This document shows positions 12,162 to 23,037 of a stretch of 64,000 nt of DNA, piece by piece. The number at the start of each line of letters is the position of its first letter. Within the stretch, counting starts at the first letter, position 1. Origin of the DNA: Erwinia_E haradaeae_F (GTDB lineage Bacteria; Pseudomonadota; Gammaproteobacteria; Enterobacterales; Enterobacteriaceae). The stretch is from contig NZ_LR217698.1 of the NCBI RefSeq assembly GCF_900698855.1, positions 992,001-1,056,000 on the forward strand. The letters are read 5' to 3'. A program made the translations under genes and the position numbers. The notes under the pieces are model-generated. The model worked only from the letters and a program-made list of their open reading frames with translations, searched no databases and was not told the origin of the DNA.

Positions 12162-12941
12162 ATGTTAGAACACGAAAACATGATATACACAACAAAAATA
12201 ATAGATAAAATTTGTTCTCTAGCCTATCAAGCTGGTTGCGCTATCATACAAGTATATGATGGCTTTATACCTTTAAATATACAAAAAAAATCTGACAACT
12301 CTTTAGTCACAAATGCAGATTTTTCAGCACATAAGATTATTTCAGAAGGCTTAAAAATATTAACCCCCCAAATACCAATCTTATCTGAAGAAGAGTCAGA
12401 TCTTTGGATAAATAGACAAAATTGGACAAAATATTGGTTAGTAGATCCTCTCGATGGAACAGCAGAATTTCTTAACCATAATGATGAATTTACAGTGAAT
12501 ATTGCATTAATTCAGTCCGGTATACCTGTATTAGGTGTCATATATGCACCAGCATTAAAAAAAATGTATTTTGCAATCAAAGATAAAGCTTGGAAAAAAG
12601 AAAATGGATTAAATATGCAACTCCAAGTTAAAAATGCACAACCACCTATAGTAGTTATTAGCCGCTCACATAATAATAATTATAAATTAAATAATTATCT
12701 TAAAACACTACCAAAACACCAAGTAATTAAGATGGGATCTTCCTTAAAATTTTGTATGATCGCTGAAGGAAGAGCGCAAATCTATCCAAGATTAGGAAAA
12801 ACCCATATTTGGGACACAGGCGCAGGACACGCAATCGCTATGGGATCAGGAGCTAAGATGACTAACTTTCAAGGAAAACATATCGATTACACCCCCACTC
12901 AATCATGTCTTAATCCAGAATTTATCGTATCATTAATATAA
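12162..12941 (+). CDS. cysQ: 3'(2'),5'-bisphosphate nucleotidase CysQ
   Basis: Hydrolyses 3'-phosphoadenosine 5'-phosphate (PAP), the by-product of sulfate assimilation and of acyl-carrier-protein activation, to AMP and phosphate. It belongs to the Mg2+-dependent inositol-monophosphatase superfamily. Visible motifs are LSEEE (metal), DPLDGT near residue 105, the C-terminal WDTGAGHAIA, and long matches to E. coli CysQ (YWLVDPLDGT, FTVNIALI, PPIVVISRSH, GSSLKFC). I chose the ATG at 12162 because AAAGGA lies 7 nt upstream; the frame is open further up to 12057 but those codons are unlike CysQ. From 12162 the protein has 259 aa against 246 in E. coli. DPLDGT is followed by AEF where E. coli has KEF. 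It stands alone, convergent with purB. Confidence 0.95.
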   Translation: MLEHENMIYTTKIIDKICSLAYQAGCAIIQVYDGFIPLNIQKKSDNSLVTNADFSAHKIISEGLKILTPQIPILSEEESDLWINRQNWTKYWLVDPLDGTAEFLNHNDEFTVNIALIQSGIPVLGVIYAPALKKMYFAIKDKAWKKENGLNMQLQVKNAQPPIVVISRSHNNNYKLNNYLKTLPKHQVIKMGSSLKFCMIAEGRAQIYPRLGKTHIWDTGAGHAIAMGSGAKMTNFQGKHIDYTPTQSCLNPEFIVSLI

Positions 12942-13321
12942 GATTTATTTACACAATATAAAAATATAAAAATCGGTTATACTTACCCCGAAACGATTTT
13001 TACTCTACTAGATAAGAAGTATCCTCATTTTACATAATGAAACAAGTCATAGACGTCTGTAAGATTAATAAAATTCTATAGGTAGTCTATATTTATAGAC
13101 TCTTAGAATGATTTAATAGAATAAACCAAAATCAACCATAATATCATAGCAGCACTGTATTATACAGCAACCAAGATATTAAAAATAATAAATAAACATT
13201 ACTGAAACTAAAAAATAAAAAAGACAGTTTTCACTATAAAAATTAATCTACAACACTAGAACCAAAAATACGAAATAAACTAAAAGCAGAATTATTATGT
13301 TTAATAACGTCATATTTATGA
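12942..13321. other. Convergent intergenic region cysQ/purB
   Basis: 380 bp between two convergent genes. It holds the probable cysQ terminator and an 18-bp palindrome at 13084-13101 (agtctata, tt, tatagact). No gene was seen. Confidence 0.7.
12967..13002 (+). terminator. Probable cysQ terminator
   Basis: TAAAAATCG (12967-12975) pairs with CGATTTTTA (12994-13002) across an 18-nt loop that contains the only GC-rich bases nearby. The downstream arm supplies a T run. It begins 25 nt after the cysQ stop. The stem is short and AT-rich, so efficiency is uncertain. Confidence 0.5.
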
Positions 13322-14689
13322 CTACAAATCATCTACCATTTGCACGGAATAACCTATATAAGTGGCTGGAGTCATATTTTTTAAACGTGTTTTTTCTTTT
13401 TTTGGTAACTCTAAACCTTCGATAAAATCTTTTATTTCTTTAGCACCAATCTTATTACCACGAGTGAGCTCTTTTAATTGATCATAAGGTCTTTTAAGAC
13501 CATATCGACGCATAACCATCTGTATAGGTTCAGCTAATATTTCCCAGTGAGAATCAAGCTCTTCTGATATAGAAGAATGATTTACTTCTAATTTGAAAAT
13601 ACCATTAAGAATAGCTTGATAAGCAATTAAAGAATAACTAAACCCTACTCCTATATTTCGTAATACAGTTGAATCAGTCAAATCACGCTGCCAACGTGAA
13701 ATAGGTAGTTTTCTTGCCAAATAATCTAAAAGCGCATTTGACAGACCTAAATTTCCTTCAGATTTCTCAAAATCAATCGGATTAATTTTATGAGGCATAG
13801 TAGAAGATCCAATCTCAGAAATAACCATCTTCTGCGTAAAATAATTAAGAGAGATATAACCCCATATATCTCGATTAAAATCTAAAAGAATAGTATTGAA
13901 TCGTGTTACACAATGCAACATCTCTGCAATAAAATCATGGGGTTCAATTTGTGTAGTATAAGGATTCCAATTAATACCAAAAGAAGTGACAAACTCCTTG
14001 CTAAACTGACACCAATTTACACTTGGATAAGAAACAACATGAGCATTGTAATTACCAACCGCACCATTAATTTTACCTAAGATCTCAATATTTTCTAGTT
14101 GCTTTAATTGACGTTGCAATCGATAACATACGTTAGCCATTTCCTTACCTAATGTAGTGGTAGTAGCAGGTTGTCCATGCGTACGAGCTAAAAGTGAAAT
14201 TTCTCGATAATCTATAGATAAATCTTTAACTACATTAATAATTTTTTTCCAGAAAGGGAGAAGAATGTCATGCCGAACTGTTTTTAACATTAATGCATAC
14301 GCAAGATTATTAATATCTTCTGAAGTGCAAGCAAAGTGAATAAATTCAAAAATAGAATGTAAAGAAGGAAGAGATAAAACTTTTTCTTTTAAAAAATACT
14401 CTACTGCCTTAACATCATGATTAATTATTTTTTCAATTCTCTTAATACGCATAGCATCTTCGTTGTTGAAAGAACTAATAATTGTATCAAGAAAATTATT
14501 TTCTTCAGAAGAAAACTGGGGAACTTCATTAATTTCTAAGCACGAAGATAGCTTTTGCAACCAACGAATCTCAACCTCAATACGAAATTTTAAAAGGGCG
14601 TATTCACTAAAAATTGCCCGTAAAGGAGCAACTTGCTCACTATAACGACCATCAATAGGCGAAATAGCAGTTAAAAAACATAATTCCAT
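13322..14689 (-). CDS. purB: Adenylosuccinate lyase
   Basis: Acts twice in purine synthesis: it releases fumarate from SAICAR and from adenylosuccinate. The 455-aa product compares with 456 in E. coli. The fumarase/aspartase superfamily signature SSTMPHKINPIDFEKSEGN is present near residue 293, and LLARTHGQPATTTTLGKE near 165 carries the catalytic histidine. The N-terminus (LCFLTAISPIDGRYSEQVAPLRAIFSE) is collinear with E. coli. The ATG at 14689 is the last gene of the mnmA-hflD-purB set, starting 26 nt after the hflD stop, and is probably co-transcribed with them. No oddities. The ordinary E. coli downstream genes phoP-phoQ are missing. Confidence 0.98.
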   Translation of the reverse strand: MELCFLTAISPIDGRYSEQVAPLRAIFSEYALLKFRIEVEIRWLQKLSSCLEINEVPQFSSEENNFLDTIISSFNNEDAMRIKRIEKIINHDVKAVEYFLKEKVLSLPSLHSIFEFIHFACTSEDINNLAYALMLKTVRHDILLPFWKKIINVVKDLSIDYREISLLARTHGQPATTTTLGKEMANVCYRLQRQLKQLENIEILGKINGAVGNYNAHVVSYPSVNWCQFSKEFVTSFGINWNPYTTQIEPHDFIAEMLHCVTRFNTILLDFNRDIWGYISLNYFTQKMVISEIGSSTMPHKINPIDFEKSEGNLGLSNALLDYLARKLPISRWQRDLTDSTVLRNIGVGFSYSLIAYQAILNGIFKLEVNHSSISEELDSHWEILAEPIQMVMRRYGLKRPYDQLKELTRGNKIGAKEIKDFIEGLELPKKEKTRLKNMTPATYIGYSVQMVDDL

Positions 14690-14714
14690 GATCGTTACTC
14701 CACAAAATAAAATA

Positions 14715-15359
14715 TTAAATATTATCTTTGTTTAAAGATTCCAATATATCCTTTGCTACCTTTACTAAACGGTGGCGAAAAAAAAATAACTGCAAACGAT
14801 TACCTCCAACCTGTTTCCATAATACAGCAGAACGAACACCTGCAAGCAGTATTGCACGTACTTGATTTTGTATATATATATTTTCCAATATAGTTTTGGA
14901 TCCAGAAACCTTAATACAAGGACCAAGTGGTCTAATGATATTAGTATACATTTCTGCAATTACACTTATTACTTTAGTAGAGTCTATAACGTCATCATCT
15001 AATTGTTTAGAAAGATTAATTATGGATCCAGATAAATTTTGTAATGCTGTTTTACTAGCCTGTAACTGACGTTCTAACATCATTATACCCATAATATAAT
15101 GAGTAATTTCATTTGTTAAATTCTGATAAATTCTACTATTAAATAATCCAATTAAAGTCTCCAAACCACACTGAACATTAGATGTTTTATTACCAAATAC
15201 AGATAATGTAGAAACTGGATTTAAATCTAGCAAACTATTAAGAGAAATTTTCAATGCCCATGTCGAACATTTACCATGATGTGCTAGTTGTTGCACTAAC
15301 CGCGTGGCTTGACATACACCTGCGAAAGAAATGGCGATATCATGATGTTTTTTTACCAC
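14715..15359 (-). CDS. hflD: High-frequency lysogenization protein HflD homologue
   Basis: A membrane-associated protein of the HflD family (214 aa against 213 in E. coli), known there for binding the lambda CII protein; its ancestral cellular role is unclear. The N-terminus VKKHHDIAISFAGVCQATRLVQQLAHHG aligns with E. coli MAKNYYDITLALAGICQSARLVQQLAHQG, and ILLAGVRSAVLWKQVGGNRLQL is near the C-terminus. I set the start at the GTG at 15359, because AAGGAG lies 5 nt upstream and the length then matches the family; a second GTG two codons upstream is less well spaced. The Shine-Dalgarno sequence overlaps the end of mnmA, indicating translational coupling. A 9-T run in frame encodes FFF near the C-terminus. 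Confidence 0.93.
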   Translation of the reverse strand: MVKKHHDIAISFAGVCQATRLVQQLAHHGKCSTWALKISLNSLLDLNPVSTLSVFGNKTSNVQCGLETLIGLFNSRIYQNLTNEITHYIMGIMMLERQLQASKTALQNLSGSIINLSKQLDDDVIDSTKVISVIAEMYTNIIRPLGPCIKVSGSKTILENIYIQNQVRAILLAGVRSAVLWKQVGGNRLQLFFFRHRLVKVAKDILESLNKDNI

Positions 15360-15361
15360 AG

Positions 15362-16489
15362 TCACTCCTTATTTCTCCAGTCACATGGAATCAACGGAAG
15401 GCGTTGTTCAATAATCCCACCACCGATACATACATCATTAAGATAAAATACCCCAGACTGACCCGGCGTGACAGATGCCACAGGATATTGAAAGTGTGCT
15501 ATGACACAATCATTATTTAACAAAGTTACAATACAGGGAATATCTTTCTGATGATAACGGGTTTTCACAACACAACTCAGTTGAGTTGTTAATAAGTTTC
15601 TATTCATCCAGCTTAATTTCCGAGCTATTAGCCCAACTGACATAAGATGAGGATGACTCCGTCCCTGTGCAACAACTAAAATATTCTTGGAAATATCTTT
15701 ATCTACCACGTACCAAGGATAATTATTACTGAATTTTTTCCCACCAATCCCTAAACCTTTACGTTGTCCCAATGTATAGTACATGAGACCCTGATGTTCA
15801 CCAATTTTATGACCATCGATAGAAATAATGATACCAGGCTGTTTCGGTAAATACCGTGAAAGAAATCTGGAAAAATTACGCTTACCAATAAAACAAATAC
15901 CAGTTGAATCTTTTTTCTCTGCCGTAATTAATCCGAGTTCTTTAGCAATTTTTCGTACCTCAAATTTATATAAATCACCAAGAGGGAAAAGACTACGTGT
16001 AATTTCTTTATGTCCTAAGGTATAAAGAAAATAGCTTTGATCTTTTTTACTATCTACACCCCGTAAAAGCTCGAGGCAACCATTTATATCTCTACGACGC
16101 ACATAATGTCCGGTAGCAATATAATCCGCTCCTAAATCTTCTACCGCAAACTCTAGAAACATTTTAAATTTGATCTCTTTATTACAGAAAATATCTGGAT
16201 TTGGTGTATAACCAGATTTATACTCGTCTAAAAAAGGCTGAAACACATAATCCCAATACTCAGCAGAAAAATTAACAGTATGTAAATCTATACCAAGCTG
16301 TTGACAAGTAGCTTCAGCATCAGCTAAATCAGATGCTGCTTCGCAATGCTCTGTAGAATCGTCACCTTCCCAATTCTTCATGAATAAACCTTCAACCTGA
16401 TAACCTTGTTTCTGCAATAAAAAAGCTGCTACAGAGGAATCTACACCACCAGACATTCCAACGATTATTTTTTTTTTATTATCAGACAT
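15362..16489 (-). CDS. mnmA: tRNA-specific 2-thiouridylase MnmA
   Basis: Forms 2-thiouridine at U34 of tRNAs for Lys, Glu and Gln, using ATP and sulfur relayed from IscS through the Tus proteins. The PP-loop motif GMSGGVDSS is at residues 11-19. The catalytic cysteines appear in NPDIFCNKE and in DSTGICFIG, and the QRKGLGIGG and CIGGGIIEQRLPL motifs follow. I chose the ATG at 16489: AGGTGA stands 6 nt upstream and the protein then begins MSDNKKKIIVGMSGG like E. coli; six extra codons upstream are unsupported. Length 375 aa against 368. The codons for KKK near the start form a run of ten A, in frame. First gene of the mnmA-hflD-purB unit. Confidence 0.98.
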   Translation of the reverse strand: MSDNKKKIIVGMSGGVDSSVAAFLLQKQGYQVEGLFMKNWEGDDSTEHCEAASDLADAEATCQQLGIDLHTVNFSAEYWDYVFQPFLDEYKSGYTPNPDIFCNKEIKFKMFLEFAVEDLGADYIATGHYVRRRDINGCLELLRGVDSKKDQSYFLYTLGHKEITRSLFPLGDLYKFEVRKIAKELGLITAEKKDSTGICFIGKRNFSRFLSRYLPKQPGIIISIDGHKIGEHQGLMYYTLGQRKGLGIGGKKFSNNYPWYVVDKDISKNILVVAQGRSHPHLMSVGLIARKLSWMNRNLLTTQLSCVVKTRYHQKDIPCIVTLLNNDCVIAHFQYPVASVTPGQSGVFYLNDVCIGGGIIEQRLPLIPCDWRNKE

Positions 16490-19225
16490 TATATCACCTG
16501 GATTCAAACAACTAATCCGATAAAGTTTAAAAATACTCAGACATCTAAATTAATTATTAGAACGCTATTTAATCGTAATAAATTAAGAAAAAAATAATAT
16601 TTAGGAAAATTTCTTAACCATATTCGTAAATTATTTCATTCAATATCAACTAATATATCTAAATATCTCCCTTGACTAACTTTTTAATATCCTAACATAA
16701 TATACTTTCTAGGCTTGTTATTAGAATTATAATATGATTGCGTAATCTCAAAATAAGATATCTCAGCTCATTCTTTGTAATAATGACCTCAGGCCTCTTG
16801 ATCCTTGATAATAAAAAATAGAAAATGGCCCTTAGTCATAATCGAATTGATTATCATTTCTTATTCAGTAAGAAAAAGAAAAATTAACCTTAAAAACACT
16901 AAATCCTTATATCAAAACTCTTATATAAATAACACTCGTTCTTTCTTCATACCACTTATCTTGATCTATATGTTTAACTGTCATTACCTAATATCATTTA
17001 CATAAGTCATATAATATGTTAAATAAAGTTAGATAAAATCTAATAATTACATCTGTAAAATCCATATTATAGATTGATGTAAAAATCACTAATCATAATC
17101 AATCGAATTCAATATTGACATTATATTGAATAACTACAAACTAACTATATCAATATTATATAGAATGAATACAATACACATATTAAAAAAATATTACTAA
17201 GAACTATCTTATCAATAACAACATACTGTTATTTAAAATATAATCATGAATATAACTACAACCTATAAGAACCCGTTAATAAAAATTAAATAATTTATAA
17301 ATTATCATTGATAAATTCATAATAATTAATTTCAAATTTTTCATCATTACATTACTAATTAAAATCAATGATGAATTTCATTCAGGATAAAACTTTATAT
17401 ATTCAATATCAAAATCAGTGATTAAAATAATCTTAATACTTTTAAATATAGTAAATAAAAAATAATATTTTAATAAAATTACTCATGAAGGTAGATAGAT
17501 ATGCAATGTACATAATAATCAAATTAGATAAACACCATATTATTAAAATAAAATATTACATAAAATTATGCTATATATTAATATTTTATTAGAAAATTTT
17601 TCCAAATTATATCAAATTCTAAGATAATATAACCTTATTTTATATAGAAAACCATTATAACTTTGTTGTTTTATAAAAATAAAAATAAAATCTCTTTTAG
17701 TTTAGTAAAACCAAATACAAATAGCACTTTGCTCATTCTAAAAAATAATAATTAAAAAAACGAAAAATACTAAATATAGATAAAGATTGTCTGTTTTTTC
17801 ATTAAGTAAGTAATTAAGTTGATCAACTTATATTATGTAATAAACTATGATCTCTAATAGAGATTAGTTAAAAAAATCGTACTAAAAAATTTAATAAAAT
17901 ATATACTCGCACTAGATCTGGATCTCACTCATTATCTAATTATTTTCGATTAATTAAATAATTCCTTTTTATCTAAGTTATAAAATAAATCTAGTTTTTA
18001 GAGAAATCACAAAAAAGAAAAACACGATGATTCGAAAAAATCATATAATTAATATATATTACTTTTCAGGAATTACCACCAGATTGTATTCAATACATTT
18101 TAAAAATAAAAAAATTAAGAAAATGAATGAAAAAGCATACATTATCTTATAAGACACATTGCGTATAGTTCTAGTAACTCTAATGATTGACTTATTATCT
18201 AAACATCACAATGATAACTTATAACTCTTGATATTACTACAATGCACAATTTCTATCGATCATGCAGATAATCAGAAAATTATTTCTCTATAAAAACTCT
18301 TATAAAAACTATAATAAAAAATATATTCAACATCTTTTTATGCATTCAGGATAAGTATATCTATACCTACCAAGGTGTTCTACAAATTCTGTAGTATCTT
18401 GATAAATATATAGATGAAACAATAAATAAACTTCTTAAGTAAAAATATTAGCACTATTATTGTTTCTACCGAGATTAAAGAAATTAAAGTCAGACCTATA
18501 TGAAATTGTTTATTTTTTAAAACTATAAATTATAGAAGACTAATATTATGTTAGATTGTTCAATACTATATGTATCTTAATCCTAGTCTTATATAGGCTA
18601 TACTAGTCTAATTTATTCCAGACTACAAAAATAGATATAATCTAAACTGCGATATCTAATATACACTAAATATAGCATATCTATTCCAAGTACCCTCTAT
18701 TTTAATTTTATATTGTGCCATGGATAACCAGTCTCATCATAATGAATCTCATGTTCATAACATACATCATATTAATGATTTCTCCTCATGCGAGATATAT
18801 AAAAATAAAATATATATGTATAGTCAATTTATCATATAGATGCTCTTAATCCATTAATAAGCGAAATAAATAATAAATAGATACATCTTTATATATTCAA
18901 GATATACTGATAGTTAGTAAAAATATATTAATACAATTATGCTTTTATAACTTTAATAAATTAAAACTATTTAATCTTTGTCTTTTACGACAATAACTTA
19001 TACAAAAAAAATCGCTTGATTATAAAAAAACCTTTATAAATAAAGGATCCAATAAATCATATATTACTTATTGTTATCTGATTTTAACAATGATAGTTTT
19101 TGAACCTATATCAATCGATCCAAAACAATAAATCATTTAAACATTTTATCTAATAGTAAAAACTAATTAAATTATACCTATGTTATATAAAAATATAAAT
19201 AAGAACTCCATAACACTATCTTAAC
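16490..19225. other. Gene-free AT-rich stretch between mnmA and ribC
   Basis: No supported gene in 2.7 kb; a 66-codon open frame at 16805-17005 has no recognisable features and looks like chance. A perfect 16-bp palindrome taagttgatcaactta lies at 17815-17830. The terminator-like hairpin at 19024-19046 probably serves ribC. Confidence 0.7.
19024..19046 (-). terminator. Rho-independent terminator-like hairpin downstream of ribC
   Basis: Read on the minus strand, CCTTTA-TTTA-TAAAGG is followed directly by a run of seven T. This is the cleanest classical terminator shape in the window. It lies about 180 nt past the ribC stop in the same direction, so the transcript would have a long 3' untranslated part. 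Confidence 0.6.
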
Positions 19226-19861
19226 TCAGATAAAGCAAGATGATTTTAAATTTTTCCTAACAAGTGAAAACCTTTCTACTGTATCAACAATTGATTTAGT
19301 ATTTAAATCAATTTCAATATTGACTTTTTGACCAAGAATTTTAAGACCTAATGTAGTTCGTGATAATGTTTCTGGAATTAAATGCACGCAAAATGTTTTA
19401 TTTCTAACCTTCCCTACCGTAAGACTTATACCATCAATCGCAATAAATCCTTTATAAAAAATATATTTTATCTGACTAAAGTCTTGAACCTCAAACCATA
19501 TTTGGTGAAGATTGCATGTACTACGTATGCGAATAATTATCGCAGTCATCATAATATGACCTGATATTAAGTGACCACCAATTTCATCGCTAAATCTAGC
19601 TGCACGCTCTACATTAACCTTTTCACCCACTTGAAGCAAACTTAAATTAGTTAGTCGCAATGTCTCTGTCAGTACATCAAAACTAATTTTATCACTTTCC
19701 ACCGCAACAACTGTCAAGCAACATCCATTACAAGCTACTGAACCACCTACTTCTAATCCTAAGAGAAAATTTAATGGCATTTGAATTACATAAGTGCTCA
19801 AGTTGATTTTATTCTCAATAAAACACACTTCTGCAACGCTTTGCACCAAACCGGTAAACAT
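19226..19861 (-). CDS. ribC: Riboflavin synthase, alpha subunit
   Basis: Converts two molecules of 6,7-dimethyl-8-ribityllumazine to riboflavin and a pyrimidine, the last step of flavin synthesis (ribC in E. coli, ribE in many other genomes). The 211-aa product compares with 213 in E. coli. The N-terminus MFTGLVQSVAEV is diagnostic. The two homologous barrels are visible: NGCCLTVV near residue 48 in the first, and GFIAIDGISLTVG near 135 in the second; FSDEIGGHLISGHIM joins them. I start at ATG 19861 because the family begins MFTG; four upstream codons from a TTG are unsupported. The gene stands alone. FAD-dependent enzymes in this window (SdhA, UbiH) rely on its product. Confidence 0.97.
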   Translation of the reverse strand: MFTGLVQSVAEVCFIENKINLSTYVIQMPLNFLLGLEVGGSVACNGCCLTVVAVESDKISFDVLTETLRLTNLSLLQVGEKVNVERAARFSDEIGGHLISGHIMMTAIIIRIRSTCNLHQIWFEVQDFSQIKYIFYKGFIAIDGISLTVGKVRNKTFCVHLIPETLSRTTLGLKILGQKVNIEIDLNTKSIVDTVERFSLVRKNLKSSCFI

Positions 19862-20172
19862 ATTTAACCTCAATCTTACAAGAATATATTATACAATTTT
19901 CTGATCATGAAGAAAAGACTATCATTCTATTATTAATATTTAACGCTATATTTATATTTCTCTCTTAAAAAAATTCCATAAACTTTTTAAAATACAGTAT
20001 ATAAAAATACTAATGATAAAATACAAGATCCTGAGAATCTAAATCATAGAATAAAATTCTAATAAACACTTGAACAAACTTATTACTTTCTAATAATTCC
20101 TGATCTTTTCACTAGTAAGCCTAATTTCAATCAAGTCCAACGTAGATTAATGATCTATTAATTTCATATAGC
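19862..20172. other. Intergenic region csdE/ribC
   Basis: 311 bp of AT-rich sequence between two genes on the same (minus) strand. No gene, strong promoter or clear hairpin was seen. Confidence 0.65.
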
Positions 20173-20637
20173 TTATTTATCTAAATACTTCCTTGCTATC
20201 TCTAGAGCTTTATTAGATATAATACTAAGACTAGCGCTACGACCTATAGTCAAACAATCTTCTAACCTTAAGTCTAGAAAAAAACTAAAGAGATTCTTAT
20301 TACATAAATCACTAGGTCGTTGACCTTCAATAAGGGTTAATAAAATCGCAAGAAGCCCGCGAATTATGCGCGCATCACTATCGCCATAAAAATGAAGTTT
20401 ATTACAATTCTGCATCTCATGTCCAAACCAAATCCGACTTGAGCAACCTACCCGAGATAGTGGATTAGTTTTGATAGAATCAGGTAGCTTAGGAAGATGA
20501 TTACCTAATAAGATGATATATCGATATCGCTCCTCCCATTGAGTAAAATAAGAAAATTGATCTAACAAAAAGTCAGATGTAATAGATTTACCAAAGGGAT
20601 GCATAATCAGTAATTCTCTGTCGATTATATGTTCCAT
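20173..20637 (-). CDS. csdE: Sulfur acceptor protein CsdE (SufE family)
   Basis: SufE-family protein that takes persulfide sulfur from a cysteine desulfurase (CsdA, possibly SufS) during Fe-S cluster or tRNA thiolation work. I call CsdE rather than SufE because of the HPFG tetrapeptide near the start, FTQWEERYRYIILLGNHLPKLPD and FYGDSDARIIRGLLAILLT, which follow E. coli CsdE. The acceptor cysteine is in RVGCSSRIWFG near residue 63. I prefer the ATG at 20637 (154 aa; E. coli 147) over a TTG seven codons upstream. csdA and tcdA, its E. coli neighbours, are not here, so the partner desulfurase must be elsewhere. No strong Shine-Dalgarno sequence is seen. Confidence 0.88.
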   Translation of the reverse strand: MEHIIDRELLIMHPFGKSITSDFLLDQFSYFTQWEERYRYIILLGNHLPKLPDSIKTNPLSRVGCSSRIWFGHEMQNCNKLHFYGDSDARIIRGLLAILLTLIEGQRPSDLCNKNLFSFFLDLRLEDCLTIGRSASLSIISNKALEIARKYLDK

Positions 20638-22352
20638 AACATACTTAACTATTAACAATACATGAATGAAATCATAGATCTTATTTTATATTCCTGTTCA
20701 AAGAACTTATGTCATAATTACATAGAAGTAATAACGATATATATAATGTGATTTATTATTTAATAAACTTGACATGCATAATGAAAAATTATTGTTTTAA
20801 ATCAAAATATAATTCATGCATTAGTAATCAAGTTTAAATAAAAAAACAAGATATATACATTTTATTTATTAAAGATTTGATATTTTCAGATAAAAATAAT
20901 TAATAAATATTGCATAATTTATTTACCTGTATGTAAAAATCTTTAAAAAAAGAATTAAATATCGTTGATTAACTAATTTATAATATATCTATTAATATTA
21001 TAATTAATACTATAATTATTATTAATAAGGACATATCAAAAAAAACTATGGTTATAATTTTTTAAAAAATTTGATCTTATGAAAATTTGCTATACAACTT
21101 ATTATTCCCTTAAATATATAAAGACATAATACATAAATCATCACTAAACTATATTATGCTAGTCATTAAGACGCTTATCCTAAGCGGTGAAATGACTTTT
21201 CTGATATTAAAGACATTTAATATCATAACATCCTAAATCCTCTTTTAAAAAAGATTAAATATAACCTCAGAAAAATACCGACTTTGAATTAAAAACTCTT
21301 TATCTTTATGATGCATAAAAATATATTCTCTCGTGTTTTATAATAAAAACAGAACCTACTCTGCCAATACATATAATCTTACTGTTTCTCAAAACACCTT
21401 AAGTAATAAACGACTAAACAATAACTTCTAATGATCCAATATATAAAATTATTTCTATAAAAATGATACTAATAAAACATAATTTACAGACCTTTTAATC
21501 TAATTAAATCACCATAAATTCACCATAAATCCATATAAATAAAAAAAATAAATCATAATAATTCTAACTATCAATTAAGCTTATGTAATCGTATTACATT
21601 TTCAATATTATATTAAACAATTATTCATCAACCTTTTTCGTAAACGCTTCCAAATATAACTCTAACTATAGAGTTAGGACAAATAAAAAACACCCACTCA
21701 TACCTTTCAATGCAAAATCAGGCTAATTTGATTATATAACATATTATTTTTATCTATAAGTCTAATAATAGTAGAGATAATGCAATAAGAGTTTATTAGC
21801 AATATATAACACTCTTTGAGCCTAAAAAAATAAGTCAGATTTTAAACAGTATTACTGAATTTATGCTATACAAACTACGTATTAAGTCTTATGCCATAAC
21901 GCTAATTTAATCAAATTTTATTACCTATAAACTCTTAATTAAACTAGATTTCTAATCTTTAAGCAGTATTTCTTTGTCTATCTAATTTTAATCTTCACAT
22001 AGATCAAATACAGAAATAGTAGAAAACTGACGTACATTTCTTACAATAAAATATTATCATGAATCAGTAAAAAGCGCATACCCTACACCTACTTCTACGA
22101 ATTAACTACAGACATAGACTATGGATAAAAACTCTATAATCTAAATAATGTTATTTTCTTTCTATAAAAAAATACATATAAAGTTCTTTAATATAGACAA
22201 TGCTGCTATGGGAGACTCTAGATTTATATGATAATATAAATCATATTATCTATAAGATTATCCTATTTATAACATTATGACTTATGTTCTTTAGAATTCA
22301 ATGCAATTTTCTTTAAATAAATATTTCAACTTTAAACTAACTTATAAAGCTA
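20638..22352. other. Gene-free stretch between csdE and gmk, with clustered hairpins
   Basis: No protein gene in 1.7 kb between divergent csdE and gmk. It contains two adjacent hairpins at 21161-21225 (listed separately), an 8-bp-arm hairpin at 21657-21676 (taactcta/tagagtta) and another at 22230-22250 (gataatat/atattatc). The first pair is the most structured non-coding segment outside the rRNA operon. Confidence 0.7.
21161..21225 (+). other. Pair of adjacent hairpins, possible structured RNA or relic terminators
   Basis: First hairpin, 21161-21197: AGTCATT pairs with AATGACT, then a symmetric 4x4 internal loop, then CGCTTA pairs with TAAGCG around TCC; TTT follows. Second hairpin, 21202-21225: TGATATTAAA pairs perfectly with TTTAATATCA around GACA. 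They are separated by 4 nt, and no gene lies within 500 bp upstream or 1.1 kb downstream. They could be a small RNA, a fossil attenuator or terminator, or neutral palindromes. No promoter was convincingly identified. Confidence 0.4.
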
Positions 22353-22976
22353 ATGCATGAAGGTATACTATTTATTATTTCCGCTCCTAGTGGGGCCGGA
22401 AAATCAAGTTTAATCGAGTCACTTTTAAAAACCAAACCTCTATCGAATATGAAACTATCAATCTCTCATACTACGCGTACAATCAGACCAGGAGAATATC
22501 ATGGAGAACATTATTACTTTATTAAAGACTATCAATTTCGTAACATGATTAATAAAAAAAAATTTTTAGAGTATGCTAAAGTTTTTGGAAACTACTACGG
22601 CACCTCAAGTCAAAATGTCACCCAAATACTACAACAAGGGTTTGATTTATTGCTTGATATAGACTGGCAGGGAGCTAGGGCTATTCGAAAGGTAATGCCA
22701 AAATCTAAAAGTATTTTTATCTTGCCCCCTTCAAAAAATGAGTTACAACGTAGATTATGTCAACGAAATCAAGATACTCAGTTTGTCATTGCTCAGAGAA
22801 TGGACCAAGCTATGACTGAAATCAGTCATTATGTAGAATACGATTATCTAATAATCAATCAAAAGTTCGACGATGCTCTTCTAGATCTTCAAACTATTAT
22901 TAAATCTGAACATTTACGTCTAAACCGTCAAAAATTACGCGCTAAGACTTTAATAAGTCAATTACTGACAAACTAG
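22353..22976 (+). CDS. gmk: Guanylate kinase
   Basis: Phosphorylates GMP (and dGMP) to GDP with ATP. The 207-aa product equals the E. coli length. The P-loop SAPSGAGKSSL is at residues 10-20, SISHTTRTIRPGEYHGEHYYF (GMP-binding) at about 35-55, FGNYYGTS near 78, LDIDWQGARAIR near 100, and IFILPPS near 120. The ATG at 22353 gives the family start; no clear Shine-Dalgarno sequence. rpoZ follows after 61 nt on the same strand, the E. coli order, but spoT, trmH and recG that should come next are missing. Confidence 0.97.
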   Translation: MHEGILFIISAPSGAGKSSLIESLLKTKPLSNMKLSISHTTRTIRPGEYHGEHYYFIKDYQFRNMINKKKFLEYAKVFGNYYGTSSQNVTQILQQGFDLLLDIDWQGARAIRKVMPKSKSIFILPPSKNELQRRLCQRNQDTQFVIAQRMDQAMTEISHYVEYDYLIINQKFDDALLDLQTIIKSEHLRLNRQKLRAKTLISQLLTN

Positions 22977-23037
22977 AGGTTGGCTGATTATACTAACTTC
23001 TAGTGACTTAATCCTGATAAATTCGAGGTCTATCATA

